Part shown: positions 1-7,560 of the stretch, one piece after another
How positions within the stretch are numbered: the first letter of the stretch is position 1
How the letters are laid out: the number at the start of each line of letters is the position of its first letter
Assembly (NCBI GenBank): GCA_020628645.1
Contig: JAHDES010000014.1
Location: 1-35,356 of the forward strand
DNA length: 35,356 nt
Reading direction: 5' to 3'
Source: Saprospiraceae bacterium
GTDB taxonomy: Bacteria; Bacteroidota; Bacteroidia; Chitinophagales; Saprospiraceae
The notes under the pieces: model-generated
Database searches by the model: none
What the model was told of the DNA's origin: nothing
What the model saw: only the letters and a program-made list of their open reading frames with translations
Translations under genes and position numbers: made by a program

Positions 1-81
1 CATCTCCGAAATCCTCAAAATTTGCTTCTATCAAAATTCGGGATGATTCATGGTTACGGGTATAAGGTGTGTTTTAATTAG
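1..81 (+). CDS. 3' end of a probable OmpR/PhoB-type response regulator (partial)
   Basis: The frame is open from base 1 to a TAG at 79-81 and reads 26 residues ending in MIHGYGYKVCFN. The ending resembles the last beta-hairpin of the winged-helix DNA-binding domain of OmpR-type response regulators, where the usual pattern is I-x-T-x-x-G-x-G-Y-K. The rest of the gene lies left of the window, so receiver-domain residues cannot be checked. It converges on the lipoprotein gene that ends at 102. The call rests on one short motif; an unrelated protein ending in a similar way is possible. Confidence 0.45.
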   Translation, partial: HLRNPQNLLLSKFGMIHGYGYKVCFN

Positions 82-101
82 ATGTTTTATAAAATTGGTT
101 G

Positions 102-488
102 CTATCTTTTTGCAGTTATTTGATAATCTACGCCATCTTCATTTGTGCCAATCATCGTTAAGGTTCTTTTTTCAATTGTGGCTTGATAAGTTACCGTTTC
201 TGAGTTAGTTTCTATTACGATGGTATTGGTTTGATCATTAACAGTATAGGATCCGCCTAATTGAGAGAAACCTTCTTCATCAACATCCCAAATCTTAATT
301 TTTAGTTCATTTTCGGAAACAAAATCTAAAGTATAACTACTAACGAGTGAACCAATCGCTTCTTCCCCTCCAATGAGTACAGAAGTCGCTTCCCATTCTT
401 TCATAATACCATCAGATAAAAACTCATCTTTGGAACAACTGGAAAAAAGAAGGCTGATGAATAGTAAAAAAGTCAGTGATTTTTGCAT
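102..488 (-). CDS. small secreted lipoprotein, lipocalin-like
   Basis: This 128-aa protein starts with a lipoprotein signal (MQKSLTFLLFISLLFSSC) whose predicted lipidated Cys is residue 18. The mature part is a run of short alternating beta-type segments with Thr and Ile (TYQATIEKRTLTMIG), a pattern common in Bacteroidota lipocalin-like or DUF-type lipoproteins of about 130 aa. No catalytic motif is visible. It lies 51 bp downstream of the 287-aa gene on the same strand and may be the last gene of the exported-protein run. Its ligand, if any, is unknown. Confidence 0.6.
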   Translation of the reverse strand: MQKSLTFLLFISLLFSSCSKDEFLSDGIMKEWEATSVLIGGEEAIGSLVSSYTLDFVSENELKIKIWDVDEEGFSQLGGSYTVNDQTNTIVIETNSETVTYQATIEKRTLTMIGTNEDGVDYQITAKR

Positions 489-539
489 AATAAATGGGTT
501 TATAAGTTAATAATTCTAGTTTCTATTGGTGCAAATATT

Positions 540-1403
540 TTAATCTAGTAATAGCAAGATCAAGTCTTTATTATTGAGTCCTGTTTTAAATTGGTTTAAT
601 TTTTCATAAGATTTTGTGTGGGTATCAGGGTTTAATTGCTCTCCTATTGTTTTTGATAAGGCGATGGCTTCTTCTGCACAAGGTGCTTGAGGCGATATGT
701 AGAGGAGTTTGTTTATGGCTCGACGTAGTTGATAAAGCTCTCCAGAATTGACCATGATTTGGATTTGGTACAATTCCTTTTCGCAGTAGTTTGCCAAATG
801 CTGTTCGATTACACTTTGCTTAATTTCTTGAATAGTATCGGCACATTCAGAATCGTCAGGAAAACTATACACACTTCTCAAAGCGGTGATATAATTTCCA
901 GTTTCAAGCTGCTGTTGCGCAAATTGAACATAAGTCGTACAATTATTCTGTTGTTCTTCCTTGATGTACGTTTTGATATCAGCCAAGACTTTATCCAATT
1001 CTCCTTTGTATTTGACCATTGTTCGATTGGCATTTTGCTGGGCTTTGTAAGCGGTGTCTCCTTTGCCATTAATCGTGAAATCCCATTCTTTTTCTGTTTT
1101 TGTAATTCGATTTACTAATTTGAAATAATAGTAAACTTCTTGAACTGTGACGGTTTCCATCGCTTCTATTTGCTTTACATCCCCCATTTCATAGAAACTA
1201 CTCAAGACAAAATTGGAATGTTGATGCAATTGAAAGGAGCGTTTCAATTTCTTTTGCAAAAGTTGGTTTACATTACGATCATTATTGCTAGAATTACTAG
1301 AAGCCTCGAAGGCTAAAGGTAATTTAAAGAAATCTTCAGTCTGCGCATTTAACAATGAAACACCCCAAAAACAAAGCATTCCTATAAAATAGATTCGTCT
1401 CAT
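540..1403 (-). CDS. secreted protein of unknown function, last member of the CsgG-associated gene run
   Basis: A 287-aa protein with an N-terminal signal peptide (MRRIYFIGMLCFWGVSLLNA, then QTEDFF). Residues 25-120 look like a periplasmic alpha/beta domain. From about residue 155 there are two helical hairpin units, each bounded by Cys residues (NCTTYVQFAQQQLETGNY and YCEKELYQIQIMVNSGEL), resembling degenerate TPR repeats; the Cys pairs could form disulfides in the periplasm. Its ATG shares one base with the TAA stop of the upstream DUF6175-type gene (TAATG at 1401-1405), which implies translational coupling and a shared role. I do not recognise a named family. Confidence 0.6.
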   Translation of the reverse strand: MRRIYFIGMLCFWGVSLLNAQTEDFFKLPLAFEASSNSSNNDRNVNQLLQKKLKRSFQLHQHSNFVLSSFYEMGDVKQIEAMETVTVQEVYYYFKLVNRITKTEKEWDFTINGKGDTAYKAQQNANRTMVKYKGELDKVLADIKTYIKEEQQNNCTTYVQFAQQQLETGNYITALRSVYSFPDDSECADTIQEIKQSVIEQHLANYCEKELYQIQIMVNSGELYQLRRAINKLLYISPQAPCAEEAIALSKTIGEQLNPDTHTKSYEKLNQFKTGLNNKDLILLLLD

Positions 1404-2281
1404 TATTCTACATTGTTTAGGGTGATGACAATATTGTTTCCTTGAATATCTCGACTGGCGGTATAGCCTTCTTCTTTTATGAAATTGCGAAATTTAGCAG
1501 CAAATTTAGAGATACGAAAATTACGCCCTTTATTATCTTTCACAGGCACTTTTACAATATCAAAAATCATTTTTGTTTCGGTACTTCCTTGAATGTGATA
1601 GTAGTTTTTAAAGGAATTATCTGCCACCCAATCTTCGATTAATTCGGATAATAAATCACCTTCCATTGTTTTTGCATCTAAATCAAAATCTGCCACTTGA
1701 TCCACACCAATGGTTAAGACTATGGTACGCCCATTTTCTCGTATATCCGTAAATTTCTCTTGCATCACATTGAGCAAATTATCGGCTTCTGCTTCTACGG
1801 CTTTTTCTGTTAATCGCTCTAAATCTTCGGTATAGAATTTAGGAGAATTGGCAACTTTATTGGCTAAAGATTCCCCAGAAACGGCATCATAGGCAGTCAT
1901 GATAAGTGAGACACTATTCCCCGTTTTTGTATAATTGGGATTGGCTTCTATTTCCACATAAATGTCAGCGCCAGACAAGGCAATTAAATCATCTTTAAGG
2001 GAAGTTTGCTGTTCTTCCGTTAGGATTTCATTATTGTTGACTTGTTTGAGTTTGGCGCGAAGGTCGATGGTATTGACGCCTCTACTGTCAAATGCTTCTT
2101 TGATTTTCGTAATAGCGATACGAACAAGCTCATTGTTTTCATAAACAGATCGTATAGATTGTCCTTCTTTTGCAAAAGGAATCGCCATAATAGTAGGTTG
2201 TATTGTAGGAGCAGTTTCTTGTGCAATACTGACACTCCAAAGCAATACGAACAATAAAATAAAACTGTTTTTTCTAAACAT
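1403..2281 (-). CDS. DUF6175-type exported protein
   Basis: A 292-aa protein with a signal peptide (MFRKNSFILLFVLLWSVSIA) followed by QPTIMAIPFAKEGQSIR, which I recognise as the opening of the Bacteroidota family annotated DUF6175. The body is predicted alpha/beta, with a long amphipathic helix around residues 160-185 and a C-terminal segment ending ITLNNVE. The family has no established biochemical role; members are exported. It overlaps the next gene by one base, so the two are probably translated together. The 493-bp gap on its 5' side suggests a promoter of its own or an operon interrupted by repeats. Confidence 0.6.
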   Translation of the reverse strand: MFRKNSFILLFVLLWSVSIAQETAPTIQPTIMAIPFAKEGQSIRSVYENNELVRIAITKIKEAFDSRGVNTIDLRAKLKQVNNNEILTEEQQTSLKDDLIALSGADIYVEIEANPNYTKTGNSVSLIMTAYDAVSGESLANKVANSPKFYTEDLERLTEKAVEAEADNLLNVMQEKFTDIRENGRTIVLTIGVDQVADFDLDAKTMEGDLLSELIEDWVADNSFKNYYHIQGSTETKMIFDIVKVPVKDNKGRNFRISKFAAKFRNFIKEEGYTASRDIQGNNIVITLNNVE

Positions 2282-2408
2282 CTCGGATTATAAGTTTATT
2301 AGTTTTTTACTATTCTAGTGAACAGTATTTTTTTTAATATATTTTCACCTAATTATCAGTACTTATTGTTTGATTATCTCATGTTATTTAATCATCGCCT
2401 CATGCCGG

Positions 2409-2513
2409 CTAGGCACTTCATTTTTTGCATTGCCCAAAAATCGAAGCAAAAAACGCTAGAAAAGATAAACTCCCTCCAGTCAAACACTATCTTTTCGAGC
2501 CACCCGCCTAGTG
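2409..2513. repeat. palindromic intergenic element with nested stems
   Basis: The outer arms are ctaggc at 2409-2414 and gcctag at 2506-2511. The inner arms are gctagaaaagata at 2455-2467 and tatcttttcgagc at 2488-2500, complementary at 12 of 13 positions around a 20-nt loop. It is more GC-rich than its surroundings. The layout is that of a REP-like or MITE-derived element; a genome-wide copy count would settle this. Confidence 0.4.
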
Positions 2514-2660
2514 TTTCAGGTGCGGTTTTTGAAAAAAAATAACTTGATATTCAATTTCATAAATATTATAATTTTCTATTGTTCAGTAGAATAGTTTTTT
2601 AATCGATTCTTTATAGTTTGAATGGTGTTACGTACCAGTTTTAATATAGAATTTGATGGC

Positions 2661-2737
2661 ACACGGATAAGGCAGATAAAGCGAATTTACACCGATTTTT
2701 TTGCTTGAAAGTCAGTGATGATCTATATGATCCGTGT
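2661..2737. repeat. inverted acacggat / atccgtgt words, possible dispersed repeat remnant
   Basis: acacggat at 2661-2668 is mirrored by atccgtgt at 2730-2737. The right arm lies in gatccgtgtaatctgtgttc (2729-2748), wording I associate with a dispersed intergenic repeat in many environmental Bacteroidota genomes. This identification is from memory and is tentative. Confidence 0.3.
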
Positions 2738-2774
2738 AATCTGTGTTCAATTTTTCCAAATGAATAGGTACTAT

Positions 2775-3239
2775 TTAAATCCCAAAATTGCGGACAACTT
2801 TTTGATTTTCAAGGTCTTTCCGTAAGGCTTGTAAATCAATGGAGATAAGCTGTGTAATGAAATATGCACCACTCGATTTATGATTTTCGACCAGTTCAGA
2901 TTTCAAGATGAATCGTTGATAGCGTTCTTGCTTCAATAATTCTTCAAAATAAGAAGGGTGCTTTCGGAGCGCGTTTAACTCATTTTCAATCATCGGTTGT
3001 TCTTGATTACTCGCAGGAACTCCTTTGAATAAGATATTTTCAAAAGCATTGCGTTCTGCAAATCGAATGCCTTGATCTACATTGGAGGCTGTACTTTCAG
3101 ACGATAAATGAATAACCTTATCTTCATAAGCGGTACAATTTACTTTGCCCGTCCGCTCAAATGAAATGGCATATTTAGGACTACAAGACCAAGTAGTCAT
3201 TATAAATAGGCAACTGCTGATTAGAAGTAGTATTCTCAT
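2775..3239 (-). CDS. small lipoprotein in the CsgG-associated run
   Basis: The ATG at 3239 is chosen, giving 154 aa. It begins with a lipoprotein-type signal (MRILLLISSCLFIMTTWSC) with the likely lipidated Cys at residue 19. An in-frame upstream extension to 3305 exists, but it falls inside the MITE-like element at 3259-3393 and is not original coding sequence. The mature part contains an FAERNAFENILFKGVP segment and a C-terminal strand-helix region (YFITQLISIDLQALRKDL), reminiscent of small LPP20-like lipoproteins, though I cannot assign a family. Without the inserted element this ATG would lie about 10 bp after the stop of the 530-aa gene, so the two were originally tightly linked. Confidence 0.65.
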   Translation of the reverse strand: MRILLLISSCLFIMTTWSCSPKYAISFERTGKVNCTAYEDKVIHLSSESTASNVDQGIRFAERNAFENILFKGVPASNQEQPMIENELNALRKHPSYFEELLKQERYQRFILKSELVENHKSSGAYFITQLISIDLQALRKDLENQKVVRNFGI

Positions 3240-3258
3240 GTATAAGTATTTATTTTTT

Positions 3259-3393
3259 CTGTGTACAGGATAAAACTTAGAATAAGTGTTTCTTTTTAAG
3301 GGCAACGCAATAAATTACGTTGGGATAATTCCCGTTTCAAGGTGGTTTTAACCCCTTGCATCCTTCTAACAATTATTTTTGTCCTGTACACAG
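3259..3393. mobile_element. 135-bp MITE-like element with 17-bp terminal inverted repeats and 9-bp target duplication
   Basis: The left end ctgtgtacaggataaaa (3259-3275) and the right end ttttgtcctgtacacag (3377-3393) are inverted copies matching at 16 of 17 positions. The element is flanked by perfect 9-bp direct repeats, ttatttttt at 3250-3258 and 3394-3402. The interior holds further small hairpins (caacg...cgttg; aaggtggttttaacccctt) and no gene, so mobility would depend on a transposase elsewhere. A 9-bp duplication and CTG-starting ends would fit an IS4-group transposase; that is inference. The right-hand duplication contains the TAA stop of the 530-aa gene. Confidence 0.7.
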
Positions 3394-4986
3394 TTATTTT
3401 TTAGTAACTGGATAAATACGAATGGGGGTTTTGCTAGAAAGGGCTTGATACAATTCTTTCTTTCCATCTGTAATTTTAAGCTCTGCTACATTTTTAGAAT
3501 AAGGAGTCATACAACTTCCTTTGGCGATGGTTTCATAACGACTAACTGTTTTGCCACCTACATTTTCTTCTATAATTTCTGCAATTTCAAAATCTTCACC
3601 TGCTGCCAAACCAAAAGGATGATAAACACTGATTGTAGAAGTTTTATTCTTTTTCTCTTTTATTGTTGTTAAATAATCAATCGTTTCTCCAGAAATGTCT
3701 AATAATTTTGCGACCACACCTTTATACAATGCCTTTTCAGAAGTACTTAGCATTTTACTAGTGGCAACTTCTGTGATATTAATAGCTTCTGAAGAAGTTT
3801 TGATGAGAAATTGGACTCCTTCTTGTTGAAATTGAAAATCAGAAAGGTCGCAATCCATAAATTGCTCATCTCGATAATGCTGGTCAAAAAAACGTAGAAC
3901 GGGTTCATGTGCACGCTCAATCAAACTGATATTATGAATATCTTGTAGTCGTTGTTCTAATTGTGTATCACAGAAAAGACAATCTTTATCTAAGGCAACT
4001 TTATAGTCTATATTTTTGAAGGTGTTTTTCTCTTCGATGACTCTTTTATTTCGAGCTAAAATCAATTGTTTTCCTTCTTTAATGGCTTCCATGACTTCTT
4101 TTCGACCAAAAGAATAGAGTTTCAAGCTTCCGCCACTATCTGTTTTATCTTTAATACGTCCTCGTCCTACAAGTGCAACGACGGATTTATTGGCATGTTG
4201 AGTAGTCGAATAAATGAGTAATTCATCATTTCGATAGATCGGACTATTGGAAGGGATGACAACATCTACTGTTTTTTCTTTTTCATTTAATGGATTATTA
4301 CTAGCTAATTTATAGGTGTTATCATCTAATAAAGCTACTACATCACCTGCTAGAAGTTCTAGAGGTGTTTTGGTAGATTGAAGCAAATTTTGGTAGGCAT
4401 TACTGATTTCAGCGCTATATGCTTTTTGAATGGCTTGTATTTTTTCTTCTCGAGCCCGTTTATTTAAATTTTTATCTGTTTTTCCTAAGTATTTACTAAA
4501 ATCTTTGACTGCTAATTTTTCCCCTCCTTGTCCAAATTGTGGTACTTTTTTGACTTCATACGTTTTAAAACCAACAATTTGAGACGTTTTAGTATCTACC
4601 ATTTTAAGGGTGACCGTACTATGATAGCTCAATACAAAATGCGCACTAGTGATATTATTTAAGGTGTCATAAGTGGTTTTTAATTCAGGAGCATTCTCAT
4701 AATCTACATTGATATGACTGAATAAGAGATAGTTAGCAGGTCGTTCTTCTTTTTTAGAAAAGCGATCATTAAAGGAAACGCTATTGGTTGTAGTATTCCA
4801 AATGTATTCATTGACATTCATGCGATCGGTATTCGCAAGGTGAAAATCAATGGATTTTTGAATGTCGTTTTCATACTTATTGTCCAATTGTGATTGATTG
4901 GAAAAATAAGCAACTTGAAGCGTTTGTGCATGTACGGCAATGAGAACCATTGCCCAAAGTGAAATAGTAAAAGCAGTTTTTTTCAT
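3394..4986 (-). CDS. exported protein with a CsgG-like C-terminal half
   Basis: A 530-aa protein with a signal peptide (MKKTAFTISLWAMVLIAVHA). The C-terminal half parallels the neighbouring 265-aa CsgG-like protein: ISLIERAH here aligns with FTVIDRAN there, both are followed by an EQFMD motif, a Q-x-x-G-hydrophobic segment, and a C-terminal domain with GxxFEI and a later RxExxxxG pattern. This suggests a paralogous CsgG-type fold. The N-terminal half (AYFSNQSQLDNKYENDIQKS onward) is distinct and unassigned. It lies 78 bp downstream of the 265-aa gene, so one operon is likely. Its stop codon is reconstituted by the duplication flanking the inserted element at 3259-3393. Function is inferred only: part of an outer-membrane secretion or surface-assembly complex. 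Confidence 0.6.
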   Translation of the reverse strand: MKKTAFTISLWAMVLIAVHAQTLQVAYFSNQSQLDNKYENDIQKSIDFHLANTDRMNVNEYIWNTTTNSVSFNDRFSKKEERPANYLLFSHINVDYENAPELKTTYDTLNNITSAHFVLSYHSTVTLKMVDTKTSQIVGFKTYEVKKVPQFGQGGEKLAVKDFSKYLGKTDKNLNKRAREEKIQAIQKAYSAEISNAYQNLLQSTKTPLELLAGDVVALLDDNTYKLASNNPLNEKEKTVDVVIPSNSPIYRNDELLIYSTTQHANKSVVALVGRGRIKDKTDSGGSLKLYSFGRKEVMEAIKEGKQLILARNKRVIEEKNTFKNIDYKVALDKDCLFCDTQLEQRLQDIHNISLIERAHEPVLRFFDQHYRDEQFMDCDLSDFQFQQEGVQFLIKTSSEAINITEVATSKMLSTSEKALYKGVVAKLLDISGETIDYLTTIKEKKNKTSTISVYHPFGLAAGEDFEIAEIIEENVGGKTVSRYETIAKGSCMTPYSKNVAELKITDGKKELYQALSSKTPIRIYPVTKK

Positions 4987-5064
4987 TTTTATAATTTTGA
5001 TCGTGAGCCGACTACGAGTCGTCTTACGAATAGATTAATCATCTAGTTTATTTATGGATGTTTT

Positions 5065-5862
5065 TTATTGTTTCAAAGCACAGAACAAGGCGGCCTTTTG
5101 TGCTAGCAGTTGAGCGATTTGTTCGCCTCCTTTTTCGATTTTTAAGATGGAAAAATTTTGATCTTGAATTTCTTCGATACTTCCTTCGCCCACTACTTCT
5201 TTTCGAGCAATTTCTTGATCGCCTACTTGTTCTAGAATGTTTTGATAGATTTCAAAAGAGTATCCTCGCTTAATTTTTTGATTTGATCCAACCGCAACAA
5301 GTACAGATTTTGTCTTTTTACCCGCTTTTTTGTCGGCAGATCGAAGGATAGGATACGTAATTTCAAAACAAGTAGCATTCAGTTCGCTAAGCATCTTTGT
5401 TACCATAGTACGAACATTAGTAATGAGCCCTAAAGCCGTATTGAGTTTTTGCGTGCGCTCACAACGTACCGTACCTTTGGCGACATCAAATATTTTTATC
5501 AAGATGGATTTATCGCTTTTTAAATATTTACTACTCAAAATATAATCTGCCCCTTCTTGTTTGCCTTGTTCTACAATGTATCCATCCATGAATTGTTCCT
5601 TTTTTTGGAGTTCTAATTCACCTTGAATCAAATTAAGATTAGCACGATCAATAACTGTAAATTGGTCATCATTCGCATAAAATTGTACAATTTGATCAGT
5701 GATATTTTTTAAATTTTGAACATTGATCATATTCGCATTATCTATAGCTTTTGCTTCCAGTTCGCTTATATCTGTTTTATAAACAAGGATTCTTTTTTGC
5801 GCATCAGAATAGAAGGATAAGAAAAGAATGGGTAAGAGTGACAAAATATGTCTCAGGTTCAT
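5065..5862 (-). CDS. CsgG-like periplasmic/outer-membrane assembly protein
   Basis: A 265-aa protein with a signal peptide (MNLRHILSLLPILFLSFYSDA; no lipobox seen). It shows the CsgG family core: the FTVIDRANLNLIQGELELQ segment, then EQFMDG, then GADYILSSKY. The C-terminal domain contains GSNQKIKRGYSFEIYQ and VVGEGSIEEI. CsgG family members form outer-membrane secretion channels for curli or act as periplasmic assembly factors; the missing lipidated Cys makes a canonical curli pore less certain. It is the first gene of a minus-strand run (5862 down to 102) of at least five further exported proteins, so it probably heads a cell-envelope assembly module. The divergent 238-bp gap to the HAD gene should contain its promoter, but I found no convincing box. 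Confidence 0.7.
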   Translation of the reverse strand: MNLRHILSLLPILFLSFYSDAQKRILVYKTDISELEAKAIDNANMINVQNLKNITDQIVQFYANDDQFTVIDRANLNLIQGELELQKKEQFMDGYIVEQGKQEGADYILSSKYLKSDKSILIKIFDVAKGTVRCERTQKLNTALGLITNVRTMVTKMLSELNATCFEITYPILRSADKKAGKKTKSVLVAVGSNQKIKRGYSFEIYQNILEQVGDQEIARKEVVGEGSIEEIQDQNFSILKIEKGGEQIAQLLAQKAALFCALKQ

Positions 5863-6100
5863 TATGTTTGGGTTTTGTAACTAGCGTTTCAGATTTTTTC
5901 AATTAAAAGTAGTTGAAAGGGGAGGCGGTTCAAAGTAGTATGTTTCCAAAAATCATTCCTTATTAGGACATCTTTTTTTATTGCAAATTGCTATTTTAAA
6001 TTCTTTTGAACTGTTTTCATCCTTAAACGGGTGGATATAAAGAATGAGTGTCTAGTTTTAGTTGTTGAACGGGAATTATATTTTTTTTAAAATTCTTTTG

Positions 6101-6787
6101 ATGAATTCATATCATACCATTGCTTTTGATGCAGATGATACCCTTTGGGTAAATGAACCTTACTTTCGACAAGCAGAAGAACAATTTTGTGGCTTACTAG
6201 AAGATTATTTATCCCACCATCGAGTGGGGCAAGAGTTGTTTAAAATTGAAATGCAAAACCTTGATTTGTATGGCTATGGGGTAAAAGCATTTATGTTGAG
6301 TATGATTGAAACGATCCTAGAAGTCACAGAAGGAAATGCCCCCATTCAATTGATCGAAAAGGCAATTGCTATAGGAAAGGAACAACTCCAAAAACCGATT
6401 GAATTATTGGATGATATTGAAGAAGTATTAGCAAAACTATCCCAAAAGTATCGTTTAATTGTAGCGACCAAAGGCGATTTACTCGATCAAGAACGCAAGT
6501 TGACCAATTCTGGTTTGTCCAAATATTTCCATCATGTGGAGGTGATGAGTAATAAAAAAGAAGCCAATTATGAGAAGTTATTACGGCAAATAGATTGCCC
6601 TGCCGAGCAATTTTTGATGATTGGGAATTCCTTGAAATCAGATATCTTACCTGTATTAAATCTAGGCGGACACGCTATTCATGTGCCGTATCATACCACT
6701 TGGGTGCATGAAGAAATCGATCATCAGATTGAACATTCTAATTTTCGAGAGGTGAAGAAAATTAGAACTATTTTGGATTTTCTGTAG
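6101..6787 (+). CDS. HAD-superfamily hydrolase (phosphatase)
   Basis: The ATG at 6101 is preferred over an upstream TTG at 6062, because translation from it puts the catalytic motif close to the N-terminus, as is usual. The 228-aa protein has HAD motif I as FDADDTLW, with nucleophile Asp10 and acid Asp12, a helical cap at about residues 25-110, motif II in LIVATKGD, a lysine in the SNKKEANYEKLL segment, and motif IV in MIGNSLKSDI. Members of this YjjG-like group dephosphorylate nucleotides or small sugar phosphates; the substrate cannot be read from sequence. It is cytoplasmic and 32 bp upstream of the Nudix gene, which suggests a metabolite house-cleaning pair. Confidence 0.85.
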   Translation: MNSYHTIAFDADDTLWVNEPYFRQAEEQFCGLLEDYLSHHRVGQELFKIEMQNLDLYGYGVKAFMLSMIETILEVTEGNAPIQLIEKAIAIGKEQLQKPIELLDDIEEVLAKLSQKYRLIVATKGDLLDQERKLTNSGLSKYFHHVEVMSNKKEANYEKLLRQIDCPAEQFLMIGNSLKSDILPVLNLGGHAIHVPYHTTWVHEEIDHQIEHSNFREVKKIRTILDFL

Positions 6788-6819
6788 TTGAAGTAGAATA
6801 ACTTTATTAATCAGAAGAA

Positions 6820-7518
6820 ATGGAGAAAAGACGATGCGATGAATGCGAAAGTACATATTTTGCAACACGTTCAGAAATGCTAAATTTGTGTCCTGAATGC
6901 GCTCATCAATTGTATGGATATGAGAATTGTAAACATACCTTTAAAGATGGAAGATGTACAAAGTGTTACTGGGATGGTAGTACTTCTGAATATTTAAAAA
7001 CCAGACCTAATAATAAGGCGAAATTAATGAAACTACCACTTGGCATTAAAAAAGTATCGGTACTTTGTATCCTTCAATCTGGGGAGCAATTTTTATTGTT
7101 GAAACGAAAAAATCCTCCCAATCAAGGCTTATATACGCCCGTGGGTGGAAAGCTCGATCCTTTTGAAACACCCCTTCAAGCTGCCCTTCGGGAAACGAAA
7201 GAAGAAACAGGGATCGAGCTAGATGATATGACCTTTTGTGGTATCCTCACGGAGACTTCTCCTACTAAATACAATTGGATTTGCTATACCTATTTGGCAG
7301 AAATTCCTTATCAAGAGGCACCTCCTTGTGATGAAGGTACACTAGAGTGGATTGCATTTGATGTCCTTTCTGAATTGCCCACACCTAAGACCGATTGGCA
7401 CATTTATGATTATAGTTCAAGAGGACAATCTTTTATTTTTGAAGCTGAATATGATGCTGATTTACAATTGCTTAAGATGAAAGAACTTTTATTAAATCAA
7501 GATTTATTGATTCAATAA
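6820..7518 (+). CDS. Nudix hydrolase with N-terminal zinc-ribbon
   Basis: A 232-aa protein. The first 55 residues hold CxxC-type pairs (CDEC, CPEC, and a later CTKC), probably one or two zinc ribbons. Residues 75-210 form a Nudix domain with a perfect Nudix box beginning GGKLDPFE and continuing RETKEETGI (G-x5-E-x7-RE-hydrophobic-x-EE-x-G-hydrophobic). Nudix enzymes hydrolyse nucleoside diphosphates linked to another group, such as oxidised dNTPs, NADH or ADP-ribose; the substrate is not predictable here. It follows the HAD gene closely on the same strand. Confidence 0.88.
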   Translation: MEKRRCDECESTYFATRSEMLNLCPECAHQLYGYENCKHTFKDGRCTKCYWDGSTSEYLKTRPNNKAKLMKLPLGIKKVSVLCILQSGEQFLLLKRKNPPNQGLYTPVGGKLDPFETPLQAALRETKEETGIELDDMTFCGILTETSPTKYNWICYTYLAEIPYQEAPPCDEGTLEWIAFDVLSELPTPKTDWHIYDYSSRGQSFIFEAEYDADLQLLKMKELLLNQDLLIQ

Positions 7519-7560
7519 TTGTTACTTCTTACCGATAAATCGTTACAAGGATAAAACCCA

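Larger units (their letters stand above)
2282..2774. other. 493-bp intergenic stretch with repeat-like palindromes
   Basis: No credible gene is present. A 74-codon plus-strand frame here (2318-2542) runs through a palindromic repeat and has no family resemblance. The stretch holds two inverted-repeat structures, listed separately at 2409-2513 and 2661-2737, and AT-rich sequence between them. No TAnnTTTG box was found upstream of the gene that starts at 2281. Confidence 0.6.

Noticed and set aside
729-1118. Plus-strand 129-codon frame opposite the 287-aa gene
   Set aside because: It is antisense to a protein with a signal peptide and a coupled start; hydrophobic Phe/Ile-rich translation is typical of a shadow frame.
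2318-2542. Plus-strand 74-codon frame
   Set aside because: It runs through a palindromic repeat, has no signal or domain, and its composition follows the repeat.
3240-3305. N-terminal extension of the 154-aa lipoprotein to an upstream start
   Set aside because: The extra residues precede a good lipoprotein signal and lie within the inserted MITE-like element, so they are accidental.
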